This document shows positions 44,441 to 52,554 of a stretch of DNA of 59,682 nt, piece by piece (the stretch's first letter is position 1; each line of letters begins with the position of its first letter). A program made the translations under genes and the position numbers. The notes under the pieces were generated by a model. It saw only the letters and a program-made list of their open reading frames with translations. It searched no databases and was not told the origin of the DNA. Source of the stretch: Akkermansia muciniphila (GTDB taxonomy: Bacteria > Verrucomicrobiota > Verrucomicrobiia > Limisphaerales > UBA9464). The DNA is taken from positions 1 through 59,682 of the forward strand of contig CAMCYJ010000012.1 in NCBI GenBank assembly GCA_945883815.1. Direction: 5' to 3'.

Positions 44441-44670
44441 GGCCCAAATCGCTGGTCGATTCGAGCCAAAACCTCAGCGTAAGGGAGTGCCTTAGCTTGA
44501 CCCGATTGCACCGCCTGCACCCGGTCCCGGATCTCGGTGTCCCAATCGTTGTCGACGGCTTCGGTCGAGGGCCCTGCATCGAGTTCTAGGAGAAACCGGG
44601 CCAGCGCAAGCCTCTGTTGTCTCGGTAGTTGCGTCGCATCGCGTGCAACGTCTTCCATGACCCTGTTCAT
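44437..44670 (-). CDS. Second antitoxin (addiction-module component family)
   Basis: This protein of 77 residues from the ATG at 44670 starts MNRVMEDVARDATQLPRQQR, then LALARFLLELDAGPSTEAVD, WDTEIRDRVQAVQSGQAKAL and a YAEVLARIDQRF end. The pattern L...QR..LA..LL..L, then W..EI..R......G......EV is that of the addiction-module/putative CHH family antitoxins. Its partner is reduced to a 13-codon stub. A longer frame to 44766 is possible but not family-like. Confidence 0.75.
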   Translation of the reverse strand: MNRVMEDVARDATQLPRQQRLALARFLLELDAGPSTEAVDNDWDTEIRDRVQAVQSGQAKALPYAEVLARIDQRFGP

Positions 44671-44778
44671 TCCGAGAAACGTAACCGAGTGGCCGCGCAC
44701 GTCGAGGCCTTGGTATCCGCCCATTGCGCCGGGTTCAGTTCTCACCCCAGATGTCGCCAGTTCCAAGTCACCGGCCGC

Positions 44779-45444
44779 TCACGCCTCGGGGGTCACACCC
44801 AGGATGAGGTCGAATCGGGCGGCCCATTCCCCGGCCTTCGCACCGGGCATGGGTTTGAATCCGACGGTGACCGCATCGCGATTCTGCTGGGTCTTCAAAT
44901 CGCGCCAGATTGAGTCCTTCTCGTTGCCGGGATGGCCTTGGATGTAGAGCTGGGTGGTGAGCAGTTCCTGGCCACCGCGACGGATTTTGAAATGGATGTG
45001 CGGTGTGCGCGGCGAGTACGGCACGGGCTTGATGGTCCGGAACAAGTACTCCCCAGTGCTTCCAGTCGAAAACCGGCCGAACCCCTGGAACTGCTTGTCC
45101 TGACGCGACCGATTCGATGTGTCGCCCGTGTGCAGGTAAACCCCGTGGGCATCGCACTGCCAAATTTCCACCAACGCGTTGCGCACCGGTTTTCCGCCGG
45201 CATCGAGCACCCGTCCGCTCACATAGCCCACCTCACCCACCGCCGAGGTCAGGGCATTGTTGATGACAATCAAGTCATTGTCGGTGTCGAGGGGCAGATG
45301 ATTCGGATAATAGGGCCCCTCGGTGGCGGAGGGGGTTCGCGTCAGGGCCTCGGCGAAGGCGCCGGCCGATGTGAAGCAAGCGGCGACAGCACCGGTCGTC
45401 CGAAGGAAATCCCGACGCGTCTTGAGGGGCAGGAGTAGATTCAT
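44779..45444 (-). CDS. Tat-exported intradiol ring-cleavage dioxygenase
   Basis: This protein of 221 residues starts at 45444 with a twin-arginine-like leader (KTRRDFLRTTGAVAACFTSA). Family elements are ATEGPYYPNHLP, GYVSGRVLDAGGKPVRNALV, EIWQCDAHGVY, EYLFRTIKPVPYSPRTPHIH with the His-x-His iron ligands, and QLYIQGHPGNEKD. Intradiol enzymes use Fe(III) bound by two Tyr and two His to cleave catechol-type rings between the hydroxyls. Secreted forms probably attack lignin-like or plant aromatics. It overlaps the stop of the upstream discoidin-like gene by four bases. Confidence 0.92.
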   Translation of the reverse strand: MNLLLPLKTRRDFLRTTGAVAACFTSAGAFAEALTRTPSATEGPYYPNHLPLDTDNDLIVINNALTSAVGEVGYVSGRVLDAGGKPVRNALVEIWQCDAHGVYLHTGDTSNRSRQDKQFQGFGRFSTGSTGEYLFRTIKPVPYSPRTPHIHFKIRRGGQELLTTQLYIQGHPGNEKDSIWRDLKTQQNRDAVTVGFKPMPGAKAGEWAARFDLILGVTPEA

Positions 45445-46109
45445 GGGGGTGACGCCAGCAAACCCAAGGCTTCCGGCCCTGCCGAGAAGAATCGCTCGGA
45501 TTTGAACGCTCCCAGCGACGAATCGACACGATGAAGCCCGAGTCCATTGGAGAAAAACCTCCACAGAAGTGAGCCGCGGGATTCACTGGGTTCACCGGCC
45601 TGCGCCGGGAATCTCGGGCGGGGGATTCTCAGCCGTTCCACTGCGGAGAGTTCCCGCAGCGTCGACTTCCCATTCTTCCAAAGCACGAACTCGCGGATGG
45701 CCAGCACGGCGTTCGGAGGTTGGTTGATGGTCGAACGGATCCGCAGGGCCACCACCCGTCGGTCATCCAGCGTGGCTTCGGCCACTCCATTCTTGAAGCG
45801 GGCAACCTCCTGCCATCGGCCATAGCCAGTGGAGACCTCCAGCACGCCCTGCCTGAGGCGGTGGTCGCCGTTGGGCATTCCCGTAATGGCCTGGATGCGA
45901 TCGAAGGATGCTGGAGACGACAGGACAATGGTGAAGGAGTCCACATCGCGGCGCGGGCCCCAGGTCATGTGGTAGGTATCGAGGTCGCCGTCGAACGCGT
46001 GCAGGGGGTAGAGCGCATCGTAACCCTGGCCGCGGTCGATGCCGGTCAGGGTCCACCGCCAGTCCTCATCATTCCGGTTGAAGCATGAGGGATCAATGAG
46101 TGGAGGCAT
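45441..46109 (-). CDS. Discoidin (F5/8 type C)-like carbohydrate-binding protein
   Basis: The protein has 222 residues from the ATG at 46109 behind an AGGA stretch; the frame is open to 46193. DALYPLHAFDGDLDTYHMTW, DSFTIVLSSPASFDRIQAIT, GVLEVSTGYGRWQEVARFKN and VVALRIRSTI form the sandwich pattern of F5/8 type C domains, which bind sugars or lipids. The last ~60 residues are not recognisable. No signal peptide is visible with either start, which is odd for this fold and for a gene coupled to an exported dioxygenase; a frameshift upstream or an unusual export route is possible. The 308 bp upstream to 46417 hold no gene I can support. Confidence 0.65.
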   Translation of the reverse strand: MPPLIDPSCFNRNDEDWRWTLTGIDRGQGYDALYPLHAFDGDLDTYHMTWGPRRDVDSFTIVLSSPASFDRIQAITGMPNGDHRLRQGVLEVSTGYGRWQEVARFKNGVAEATLDDRRVVALRIRSTINQPPNAVLAIREFVLWKNGKSTLRELSAVERLRIPRPRFPAQAGEPSESRGSLLWRFFSNGLGLHRVDSSLGAFKSERFFSAGPEALGLLASPP

Positions 46110-46417
46110 CGCGTCCTGAGCCCTGGCAGGAAGGGCGGGCTGGATGGGATGGCCGATGTCGTCCGGCCGCCATGCGCGCGGACCTGTCCCCACTTTTCCC
46201 CAGGCTGAACGAACGCACCTTTTGGCTCATCGTGATAGCTGGGGGTCCAAAACGTCACGGTGCTCTGGGGAATCTACGGCCCAGAGGCAGTCTTTTGAGC
46301 AACCACAACACCAGTGAAACCAAGCCCGCCGATTTACCCACCATGCACGCTGCCCTCCAATTTCCACCCCTTTTGCCATCTCGTGAATCCTGGGGCTAAC
46401 TGCTCGTTTACACCCTA

Positions 46418-47215
46418 TTAGTCCCCTTCATCCTGCGAGATCTCATACTCGTACCGATAGCGGGCCTTCGGAATCCAGGCGACGCTACCGTCACACTTCG
46501 CGACGTTGCCGCCATCGGCGCCATGATTGTCCGCTTCATCAGGGAAATTTTGGATCCCCTTCCCGGCATTACCCGAATCTGCGTCGATGACCAACCAAAT
46601 GCTGGAGGGAGGCGTGATGGTCCCCTTCAAGCCGTACGAATCGGACCGACGTTGGTAGTGATTCACCGTATTGAGGGTCTTCTTGATCCCCGGAGATCGA
46701 ATTTCCAGACCACTGACGTTGAAGACCGTCTGCTCGGTCCCAGTGAAGTTCATGAAGCCAAACGGTTCGTATCCGCTGCCAAATCCACCGCGCTGATACG
46801 CGATTTCGTAAAGGTCTAAGAGTATGCGGTTATCAGTAATGGGATGCGTCGCGAATAGGTCGGACCGGAGCTTCTGCCGTCCCGATGGACAGGAGAACAC
46901 CTTCAGAGACGGTACCCGGTCTGGAAACAGGTTGTTGAGATCATTGTCCTCGTCCGTGAAAACACCGGTCAGTGCGCCGTCCTTGTCGTCCTCCGCATAG
47001 GTCAGCGATGCGATGATGATCTGCCGGAGATTGTTTATGCACGCGGTCCTGAGCGCCATGCGTTTCGACCTGGCGAGGGCGGGCAGCAGCATTCCGGCAA
47101 GCAAACCAATGATGGCAATCACCACAAGCAGTTCGACCAGCGTGAAAGCTTGGGGACCTCGCCGGGACCGCAACAATGAGCGGGAGCCAGGTACTAGGGT
47201 TGAAGACGTTTCCAT
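46418..47215 (-). CDS. Prepilin-type DUF1559-like protein 3
   Basis: This protein of 265 residues has a 23-residue basic leader and [20 protein letters not shown], with Ala rather than Gly before the cleavage site and Glu at +5. Downstream are [20 protein letters not shown] and a C-terminal [20 protein letters not shown]. Its ATG lies 22 bp inside the sulfatase gene, so it is the last gene of the cassette that starts in the AT-rich region. It may be the pilin-like substrate or structural component used by the upstream proteins. Confidence 0.92.
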   Translation of the reverse strand: METSSTLVPGSRSLLRSRRGPQAFTLVELLVVIAIIGLLAGMLLPALARSKRMALRTACINNLRQIIIASLTYAEDDKDGALTGVFTDEDNDLNNLFPDRVPSLKVFSCPSGRQKLRSDLFATHPITDNRILLDLYEIAYQRGGFGSGYEPFGFMNFTGTEQTVFNVSGLEIRSPGIKKTLNTVNHYQRRSDSYGLKGTITPPSSIWLVIDADSGNAGKGIQNFPDEADNHGADGGNVAKCDGSVAWIPKARYRYEYEISQDEGD

Positions 47216-49014
47216 ATATCCGTTTCGCCGAGGACCTCGGATACTATCCGACGCATCTGGGCCAATTTCGCGGGATCCATCTCCCCGATGCAGTTAGTTG
47301 CCTCGAGGGGATCGGCGGCGAGGTTCACGAGGGCGTCCCGATTGCGTCCGACTGAATGCACCAACTTATAGGGGTGGTCGACGACGGCGACAAATCCCCC
47401 GCTGTAGGGTTGTACGAACGCCGCAGGACGACCGGCGGCAGGGACGTCGAAGATGGATTCGCCAAAACGGGATGCGAGGCAGTGGTTCCCCACCAGGCTC
47501 AAGACCGTCGCCGGAACGTCCTTCTGGGCGTATTGCCCCGACGAGATCTTTCTGGCCGGGAGGTTCCCCGGCCATTGGATCACCAGCGGTATGCGAAAGG
47601 TGCGCTCATAGAACGAGCGTTCGACGTCCGGCTCTCCATTCTCGCCGAACGAGAAGCTGTGGTCGGCAGTCACGACCAGCAGACAGTCCTTGAGTCGAGG
47701 ATGTCCTCTCAGCTTCTGGACGAAGGCTCCGAGAAACTCATCAGAAGCCCGGATGGAGTTCACATACCGCTGCATCATGTTCGTCGGATTCGGGTAGGCG
47801 GTCCAAAGGCTCCGGGGCAGCTCGGCGAACGGCTGGTGGTTCGAGATCGTCGCCACGAAGGCGAACGCTGGCTTGCCAGAGTTCGTCAATACGTTGCGGC
47901 TCAAGTCGTCGAGCACCATGTCGTAGAACACGTCGTCCTGAAGCCCCCACCCCCAGACGGAATCCGCATGGCTCCAGTTCACGAACTCGCCGTCCATGGC
48001 CTTGATCCGCCCGAAACCCGCCCGCTGCAACAGCAAGTCAGTCCGGGCGAACCGGATGTTAGCGCTCGCCTGGTAGAACGCCGTCGCGTACCCGCATTCG
48101 TTCATCGCGGAGGCGAGGGAGGCGATCCCGTTCGAGCCGGAATTGACCGCAACCGGTCCCCGCAAGGACGGCGTCACGCCCAAGATGAGGGCCTCGTGCC
48201 CCTTTAAGGTAAACATCGAGCCGGCATAGAAGTTCTCGACGTCCACCGACTGGGCCGCCAACGAGTTCAGATGGGGCATGATCGGGCGTCCATCCTCCCC
48301 CTTGGCGGTTCGAAACTGCGAACCGAAGGACTCGATGGCCACGATCACCACGTCCGGGTAGGTGTTTGAACCAGGAGGGCACTCGATTCGGCTTGAGGCC
48401 ATGTCGGGAACGTTCGGTGACTTGGCAGCCCACAGCGGAAAACCGTGAAGGAGACCAGAAACGGGATGTGCCAGTTGCCGGCCGAGGAAGATCTCGCAGG
48501 TAAAAAACGCTACAACCAAAACCACGGCGGTTCTGAGGCTATACTCGCTTCTAGCGCCATGAGTCCGCCGCGTCCCTATCGCCACAACTCCGAGGATCAC
48601 GGGGGCCAGGGCGAGGACAAGAAAGTGGGGAGAGATCCTGGCCCCAACGACCTGGAGGAGTTGGCCGAGGTCGGCCTCCTGGGCGAGGAAGAGGCTGTCC
48701 GGCGACAGGTAAGCTCCACTGCTCGCGAAATAGGCCATCGGCGGGGCGACGACGAGTCCGACGATCAGGACAACCAGAATGGACAACACCCTTCCGGGAA
48801 GCCGCCCCCCTAGAAGGAGAATGCTCGTCAGCAGGCCCGTCGTCGGCACCGACTTGAGAACGGCGACCACCAGGGATTCGTCGAACAGCTGCGAGGTTCG
48901 ATTTTGCTGATAGGCCCCAACTGCGACGAGAGCCGTCAGGAGGACCGGGTATGCTGTCAGGAGGATAGTGGATCTCATCCCGGTTCGGCCGGTTACCGGG
49001 GTTGACAGGCTCAT
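47194..49014 (-). CDS. LtaS-like membrane sulfatase/phosphotransferase
   Basis: This protein of 606 residues starts at 49014, where its ATG overlaps the MauE stop (TAATG). Five N-terminal helices (residues ~12-185) precede an extracytoplasmic alkaline-phosphatase-fold domain: [15 protein letters not shown] with the first metal ligands, [19 protein letters not shown] with a Thr in the nucleophile position, [14 protein letters not shown], and [19 protein letters not shown] with the Asp-His metal pair. It resembles lipoteichoic-acid synthase and phosphoglycerol or phosphoethanolamine transferases, which decorate envelope glycans. The substrate is not known. Its neighbours suggest it may modify the envelope or the pilin-like product. 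Confidence 0.88.
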   Translation of the reverse strand: MSLSTPVTGRTGMRSTILLTAYPVLLTALVAVGAYQQNRTSQLFDESLVVAVLKSVPTTGLLTSILLLGGRLPGRVLSILVVLIVGLVVAPPMAYFASSGAYLSPDSLFLAQEADLGQLLQVVGARISPHFLVLALAPVILGVVAIGTRRTHGARSEYSLRTAVVLVVAFFTCEIFLGRQLAHPVSGLLHGFPLWAAKSPNVPDMASSRIECPPGSNTYPDVVIVAIESFGSQFRTAKGEDGRPIMPHLNSLAAQSVDVENFYAGSMFTLKGHEALILGVTPSLRGPVAVNSGSNGIASLASAMNECGYATAFYQASANIRFARTDLLLQRAGFGRIKAMDGEFVNWSHADSVWGWGLQDDVFYDMVLDDLSRNVLTNSGKPAFAFVATISNHQPFAELPRSLWTAYPNPTNMMQRYVNSIRASDEFLGAFVQKLRGHPRLKDCLLVVTADHSFSFGENGEPDVERSFYERTFRIPLVIQWPGNLPARKISSGQYAQKDVPATVLSLVGNHCLASRFGESIFDVPAAGRPAAFVQPYSGGFVAVVDHPYKLVHSVGRNRDALVNLAADPLEATNCIGEMDPAKLAQMRRIVSEVLGETDIWKRLQP

Positions 49015-49436
49015 TAGGGCCGGCTCACGGGGGTTACAGACTCCAAATGCCGAAATCCCAGAGTCATAGCGGCAACAAACAAGAGAACTCTCAACGGGAG
49101 GCCTCCCTGCGCTAAAAACGGCAATGCGCTGGAAAGCTCTCCGAAGCAAGGACAACTCGACCGTGGGCGCAGAATCTCGAAGAGCAGGAACACCGCCGTC
49201 AGTGCGATCGAAGAAACAATACCGGCAGCTTTCGTTTTCCTGAAAAGCAGTGCCAAGCCAGACCCGAGTTCAGAAGCAATCAGAACACCTATCAGCAATT
49301 GAGCGGATGACTCGGTGATGCGTAAATTATCCAACAAGAACCGGTACACGGCACTAGGAGCGGAAATCTTTCCTACCGCGGCGAGAAGCAGCACCGAGGC
49401 GAGGATGTAACGCATCATTGAGTATAAGCTTTGCAT
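49014..49436 (-). CDS. MauE/DoxX-family membrane protein
   Basis: This protein of 140 residues has four helices (MRYILASVLLLAAVGKISAP, QLLIGVLIASELGSGLALLF, AGIVSSIALTAVFLLFEILR, GLPLRVLLFVAAMTLGFRHL) and the paired-cysteine motif SSCPCFGELSS between helices 3 and 4. That arrangement is typical of MauE-like proteins, which are proposed to handle thiol redox chemistry such as disulfide formation during maturation of exported proteins. The neighbouring pilin-like protein has several cysteines. It overlaps the sulfatase gene and starts 82 bp after the pilin-like gene. Confidence 0.85.
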   Translation of the reverse strand: MQSLYSMMRYILASVLLLAAVGKISAPSAVYRFLLDNLRITESSAQLLIGVLIASELGSGLALLFRKTKAAGIVSSIALTAVFLLFEILRPRSSCPCFGELSSALPFLAQGGLPLRVLLFVAAMTLGFRHLESVTPVSRP

Positions 49437-49518
49437 GTCCGTTTGTTACTGTGGCGATCCAGACACAGAACCCGCGGGAAAACTTATCTCCCGCGGGTCC
49501 GATAAAGAAGAATTCAAA

Positions 49519-49854
49519 TCAGGAATTGGACCCGTTTTTCAGGCATTTGCTTACCACGAAATCCCAAGTATAACCAACCCCCATCCCTTCTAGGCAGCAA
49601 TAAAGAACGCCGCGAAGCTTTTTTCTATTGGCAGTTTTGACTTCTACGTTATCACCTGCTACAGCGTTAACAACAGTGCAACTCGCATAGTACTTTGCCT
49701 CACAATTTTCCGGCGTCGGTTTAAAATACTCCGACTTGACCCACTCGACTCCGACACCTCCAACGATAGCTATAGTTACCCCGACTCCAATCGCTACGAG
49801 TATTTCTACCAACAGCGCTCCGGATTCGTTTTTATTTTTTATGTTTATATTCAT
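49519..49854 (-). CDS. Cys-rich pilin-like protein
   Basis: This protein of 111 residues has a short polar leader (MNINIKNKNES) before GALLVEILVAIGVGVTIAIV, a prepilin-like segment with Gly at -1 and Glu at +5, but with Leu-Leu in place of Thr-Leu-Ile and a Gly/Val-rich helix. The head carries five cysteines (ENCEAKYYASC, YCCLEG, SKC). It has no DUF1559 features. AT-rich codon use matches the two paralogues just upstream. A role as a minor pilin or an exported peptide matured by the neighbouring MauE protein is inferred, not shown. Confidence 0.65.
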   Translation of the reverse strand: MNINIKNKNESGALLVEILVAIGVGVTIAIVGGVGVEWVKSEYFKPTPENCEAKYYASCTVVNAVAGDNVEVKTANRKKLRGVLYCCLEGMGVGYTWDFVVSKCLKNGSNS

Positions 49855-49861
49855 ATTATTT

Positions 49862-50668
49862 TTATTTTGCTGTTTTTTCTCTCCGAAAATAAAAGATCCA
49901 CTTGAGAACGAGTAAACTTATTGGTAAAATTACCATCGAAGTAAGAATAGTTGATTTAAAATTAACTCCCTGACTGATGTTATGTTTTTTTCGAATGAAC
50001 CCCGCCACTTTTTTGTCGTACTCTAAGTCAGACGCGGCGAAAAAAAATTCAAGGCCGTTAGTCGAGATCGAATGAAGCGGCGTCGTTTTAAATCGGAATT
50101 CATCTAATATCACAGATGAAATCAGACTATTCGATGAAGTGTAGCTATGCCTCTGACGGAATACCCCCCTGCTATCAAACAGCACGACCTCCTTGTATGG
50201 GGTACGAAACAAGCCCGCAACCAACATCTCTGGGACCTGAGAGGTGCGTTCAAAAGCCTGAAAATCTTCTCCTAACAGATTTGTTGTGTACCTGATGTAG
50301 CCACCGTAGTGATTAGTGGTCGGAGCAAGATAGTAGTCTGCGAACGAACGCAACCGCGTGGTGGCGGGATGACGTACCAGTATGCCTGGAAATATAGAAT
50401 CCACATGGGTCGGCGTATAGACATCGATGTTGCTCAAGAACGGTTCACTTTCACCCCGTGGACTGATAACGAACTGGTAACCGCCGATGCTTTCCTTCCA
50501 ACTTGCATCGGATGCAGTCACAGCACCGCCTTCGATGTGGCGCTCACGGTACTGGAAAGTGAGGCCCCGACCGGAAACCTCACACATTTTCAGGAAATCA
50601 ACCTCAGAAGCCGTAATCCAAAATACTCCCAAAAAGCAAAACAAAAAGGTGAACCGATGAAATATCAT
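49862..50668 (-). CDS. Unknown exported/membrane protein, tandem paralogue A
   Basis: This protein of 268 residues has a signal peptide (MIFHRFTFLFCFLGVFWITA), a globular domain (SGRGLTFQYRERHIEGGAVT, VYTPTHVDSIFPGILVRHPA, FADYYLAPTTNHYGGYIRYT, NLLGEDFQAFERTSQVPEML, ILDEFRFKTTPLHSISTNGL) and a C-terminal membrane helix (STILTSMVILPISLLVLKWI) with a short basic tail. More than half of its residues match paralogue B by eye. No known family is recognised. It begins at an ATGA overlap with the frame in the repeated upstream block and is followed 7 bp later by the pilin-like gene. Confidence 0.85.
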   Translation of the reverse strand: MIFHRFTFLFCFLGVFWITASEVDFLKMCEVSGRGLTFQYRERHIEGGAVTASDASWKESIGGYQFVISPRGESEPFLSNIDVYTPTHVDSIFPGILVRHPATTRLRSFADYYLAPTTNHYGGYIRYTTNLLGEDFQAFERTSQVPEMLVAGLFRTPYKEVVLFDSRGVFRQRHSYTSSNSLISSVILDEFRFKTTPLHSISTNGLEFFFAASDLEYDKKVAGFIRKKHNISQGVNFKSTILTSMVILPISLLVLKWIFYFRREKTAK

Positions 50669-51129
50669 TGTAATAATTTTAACGCTGTAAATTTAGTATA
50701 CCGGACCCACCTATTGCGAAGCCTAGCACCGTTTAAATACTGCCGATCTAGAGAGGTTAGCAGGTATTTATTTATCAAAAACTCCCAAGAGCCGTATCCA
50801 TCCCGGGGCGATATTTGGCTTCTCGCTACTATTAGTGAAAGGGGCTTTACGAGTGATAAACGATGCCGAGCAAAGACACCGGAGTAGTCGTTTGGACAGT
50901 TTCTGGGGCTTGGGAATGACTGTCGTGTTCTCAAAACGCGGCTTGAGGCAAAACCCTCGACGTTGGTGTTGAAGGAAAAGGGAGCGCCTAATCTGTGCCC
51001 GGAGGTGAGTGCGCGGTCCGACACCCTGGTGGTTATCCTCCAGCAAGTCGGCACGTCGGCAGTGGACGTCACCCTGCCCGCGAGAGGTCCAGCGCGATAA
51101 TTGAGCTGGGATCACCAGGGCAGCAATGC
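50641..51129. repeat. Duplicated upstream block, copy 1
   Basis: This segment matches 51956-52460 at a constant offset of 1,315 bp up to the 8-bp repeat tract, and at 1,331 bp beyond it. I counted roughly 15-20 differences, most of them clustered around 50974-51000. That is clearly fewer per base than between the adjoining paralogous genes. It is the upstream region of paralogue A on the minus strand. It probably contains promoter or leader functions. Between its end and the paralogue B stop (51130-51188) lies an AT-rich stretch with no gene. Confidence 0.85.
50665..51072 (-). CDS. Possible coupled leader ORF A in the repeated block
   Basis: An open frame of up to 135 codons ends KFTALKLLQ with its TGA overlapping the ATG of paralogue A (ATGA). 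The nearly identical second copy has the same frame and the same overlap. In the last 100 codons the copies differ at five sites; four are synonymous in this frame and one is Leu/Phe. The product would be Arg-rich with no hydrophobic segment (SFPSPRNCPNDYSGVFARHR). The start is unclear and the 5' part is diverged. It may be a real coupled gene or only a conserved leader region. Confidence 0.25.
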   Translation of the reverse strand: MTSTADVPTCWRITTRVSDRALTSGHRLGAPFSFNTNVEGFASSRVLRTRQSFPSPRNCPNDYSGVFARHRLSLVKPLSLIVARSQISPRDGYGSWEFLINKYLLTSLDRQYLNGARLRNRWVRYTKFTALKLLQ

Positions 51130-51188
51130 TCGCTTTTTAGCCTTTGCGTTCACTTTGTTTGTTTGTGTTATTTTTATTTGTTTTTTAT

Positions 51189-51983
51189 TTATTTCTTCCG
51201 AGCCAGCGCAACCCACTTGATAGCGAGCAGGCTGACTGAGAAAAATACCATAGATACCAGGATAGTTGATAGCCAATTAAACCCCTGACTTGATTTCATT
51301 TTTTCGGAGACAAAGTTTGCCATTTCGCTGCTTTGTTCCCTCTCAGATGCGACGGACATGATTTTAAGATTATTGGTCGAGATCCAATGAAGTGGTGTCG
51401 TTTCAAATCGAAACTCATCCAGGATGCAAGCCGAAATCGGGGTATTCGAGGAAGTGTAATTGTGTATCTGACGAAATAGCCCCCTTCGATCAAACAAAAT
51501 GATCTGCTTGAATGGGACGCGGAACAAATTTCTGACCATCATTTCTGGAAGCTGCGACGTGCGTTCAAAAGCCTGAAAATCTTCTCCTAAAAGATTTGTT
51601 GTGAAGCTGATGTAGCCACCGTAATGATTACTGGTCATTCTGACATAGTAGTCCGAGAACGAGCGATATTGCTCGGTGGTGGAGCGGCGGATCAGTCTAC
51701 CCGGGAAGATGACGTCTACATGAGTTGGTGTATAGACATTGGTGTAGCTCAAGAGCGGTGTCCCCTCGTTCCTATTCCCGATAACCAACTGATAGACACC
51801 GTCGCCTTCCTTCCAGGTAGCGTCGGATGAAGTCACTGCACCATTGCTGATCGTGCGCTGACGGTACTGGAAAGTGAGGCCCCGACCGGAAGACTCGCAC
51901 ATCTTGTGGAAATCGGCCTCGGACGCCGTAATCCAAAATGCTCCCAAAAAGCAAAACACAAAGGTGAACCGACGAAATATCAT
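51189..51983 (-). CDS. Unknown exported/membrane protein, tandem paralogue B
   Basis: This protein of 264 residues has the same plan as paralogue A: a signal peptide (MIFRRFTFVFCFLGAFWITA), a conserved globular domain (SGRGLTFQYRQRTISNGAVT, NVYTPTHVDVIFPGRLIRRS, SNHYGGYISFTTNLLGEDFQ, LDEFRFETTPLHWISTNNLK) and a C-terminal helix (LSTILVSMVFFSVSLLAIKW). Identity to A is highest in the signal peptide and around FTTNLLGEDFQAFERTSQ. The most variable part is the stretch before the membrane helix. The duplication with retained open frames suggests both copies are or were under selection. Family and role are unknown. Confidence 0.85.
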   Translation of the reverse strand: MIFRRFTFVFCFLGAFWITASEADFHKMCESSGRGLTFQYRQRTISNGAVTSSDATWKEGDGVYQLVIGNRNEGTPLLSYTNVYTPTHVDVIFPGRLIRRSTTEQYRSFSDYYVRMTSNHYGGYISFTTNLLGEDFQAFERTSQLPEMMVRNLFRVPFKQIILFDRRGLFRQIHNYTSSNTPISACILDEFRFETTPLHWISTNNLKIMSVASEREQSSEMANFVSEKMKSSQGFNWLSTILVSMVFFSVSLLAIKWVALARKK

Positions 51984-52369
51984 TGTAATAATTTTAACGC
52001 GGTAAATTTAGTATACCGGACCCACCTATTTCGAAGCCTAGCACCGTTTAAATACTGCCGATCTAGAGAGGTTAGCAGGTATTTATTTATCAAAAATTCC
52101 CAAGAGCCGTATCCATCCCGGGGCGATATTTGGCTTCTCGCTACTATTAGTGAAAGGGGCTTTACGAATGACAAACGATGCCGAGCAAAGACACCGGAGT
52201 AGTCGTTTGGACAGTTTCTGGGGCTTGGGAATGACTGTCGTGTTCTCAAAACGCGGCTTGAGGCAAAACCCTCGACGTTGATGTTGAAGGTGATGGAAAC
52301 GCCTAAACTGTGGCCGGAGGTGAGTGCGCGGTCCGACACCCTGGTGGTTATCCTCCAGCACGTCGGCAC
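51980..52369 (-). CDS. Possible coupled leader ORF B in the repeated block
   Basis: This is the counterpart of the frame at 50665-51072. It ends in the same KFTALKLLQ, overlaps the paralogue B start as ATGA, and begins near a GTG (VPTCWRITTRV) just inside the 8-bp repeat tract, whose extra 16 bp shifts the frame further upstream. Coding status rests on conservation, on the mostly synonymous differences and on the stop/start overlap only. No family is recognised. Confidence 0.25.
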   Translation of the reverse strand: MPTCWRITTRVSDRALTSGHSLGVSITFNINVEGFASSRVLRTRQSFPSPRNCPNDYSGVFARHRLSFVKPLSLIVARSQISPRDGYGSWEFLINKYLLTSLDRQYLNGARLRNRWVRYTKFTALKLLQ

Positions 52370-52390
52370 GTCGGCACGTCGGCACGTCGG
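52359..52390. repeat. 8-bp minisatellite (CACGTCGG)4
   Basis: Four perfect copies of CACGTCGG are present. The equivalent site in the other block (51044-51059) has one imperfect and one perfect unit. The copy-number change of 16 bp is not a multiple of three, so it alters any frame that crosses it. Confidence 0.9.
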
Positions 52391-52554
52391 CAGTGGACGT
52401 CACCCTGCCCGCGAGAGGTCCAGCGCGATGATTGAGCTGGGATCACCCGGGCGGCGATGCCTGCTTCGGGCCATGATTGGTTACCAACGCACACCACGGG
52501 CTGACTACCGAAACTTCGGCGCAGATTCCTTGGGTGGTGGTGATCTCTCATTGC

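Larger units (their letters stand above)
51956..52460. repeat. Duplicated upstream block, copy 2
   Basis: This is the second copy of the block at 50641-51129, upstream of paralogue B. It is distinguished by four rather than two units of the 8-bp tract and by a cluster of changes near 52290-52315. Together with the gene it precedes it makes a tandem duplication unit of about 1.3 kb. Confidence 0.85.

Noticed and set aside
44779-44938. Possible further TA gene beside the intradiol dioxygenase
   Set aside because: The frames here are only shadows of the dioxygenase C-terminus.
50309-50887. Plus-strand frame crossing the paralogue A start and the repeated block
   Set aside because: Its first half is antisense to paralogue A and it has no domain; differences between copies do not favour this frame.
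52359-52390. Short repeats considered as a CRISPR array
   Set aside because: The units are 8 bp and directly adjacent, with no spacers.
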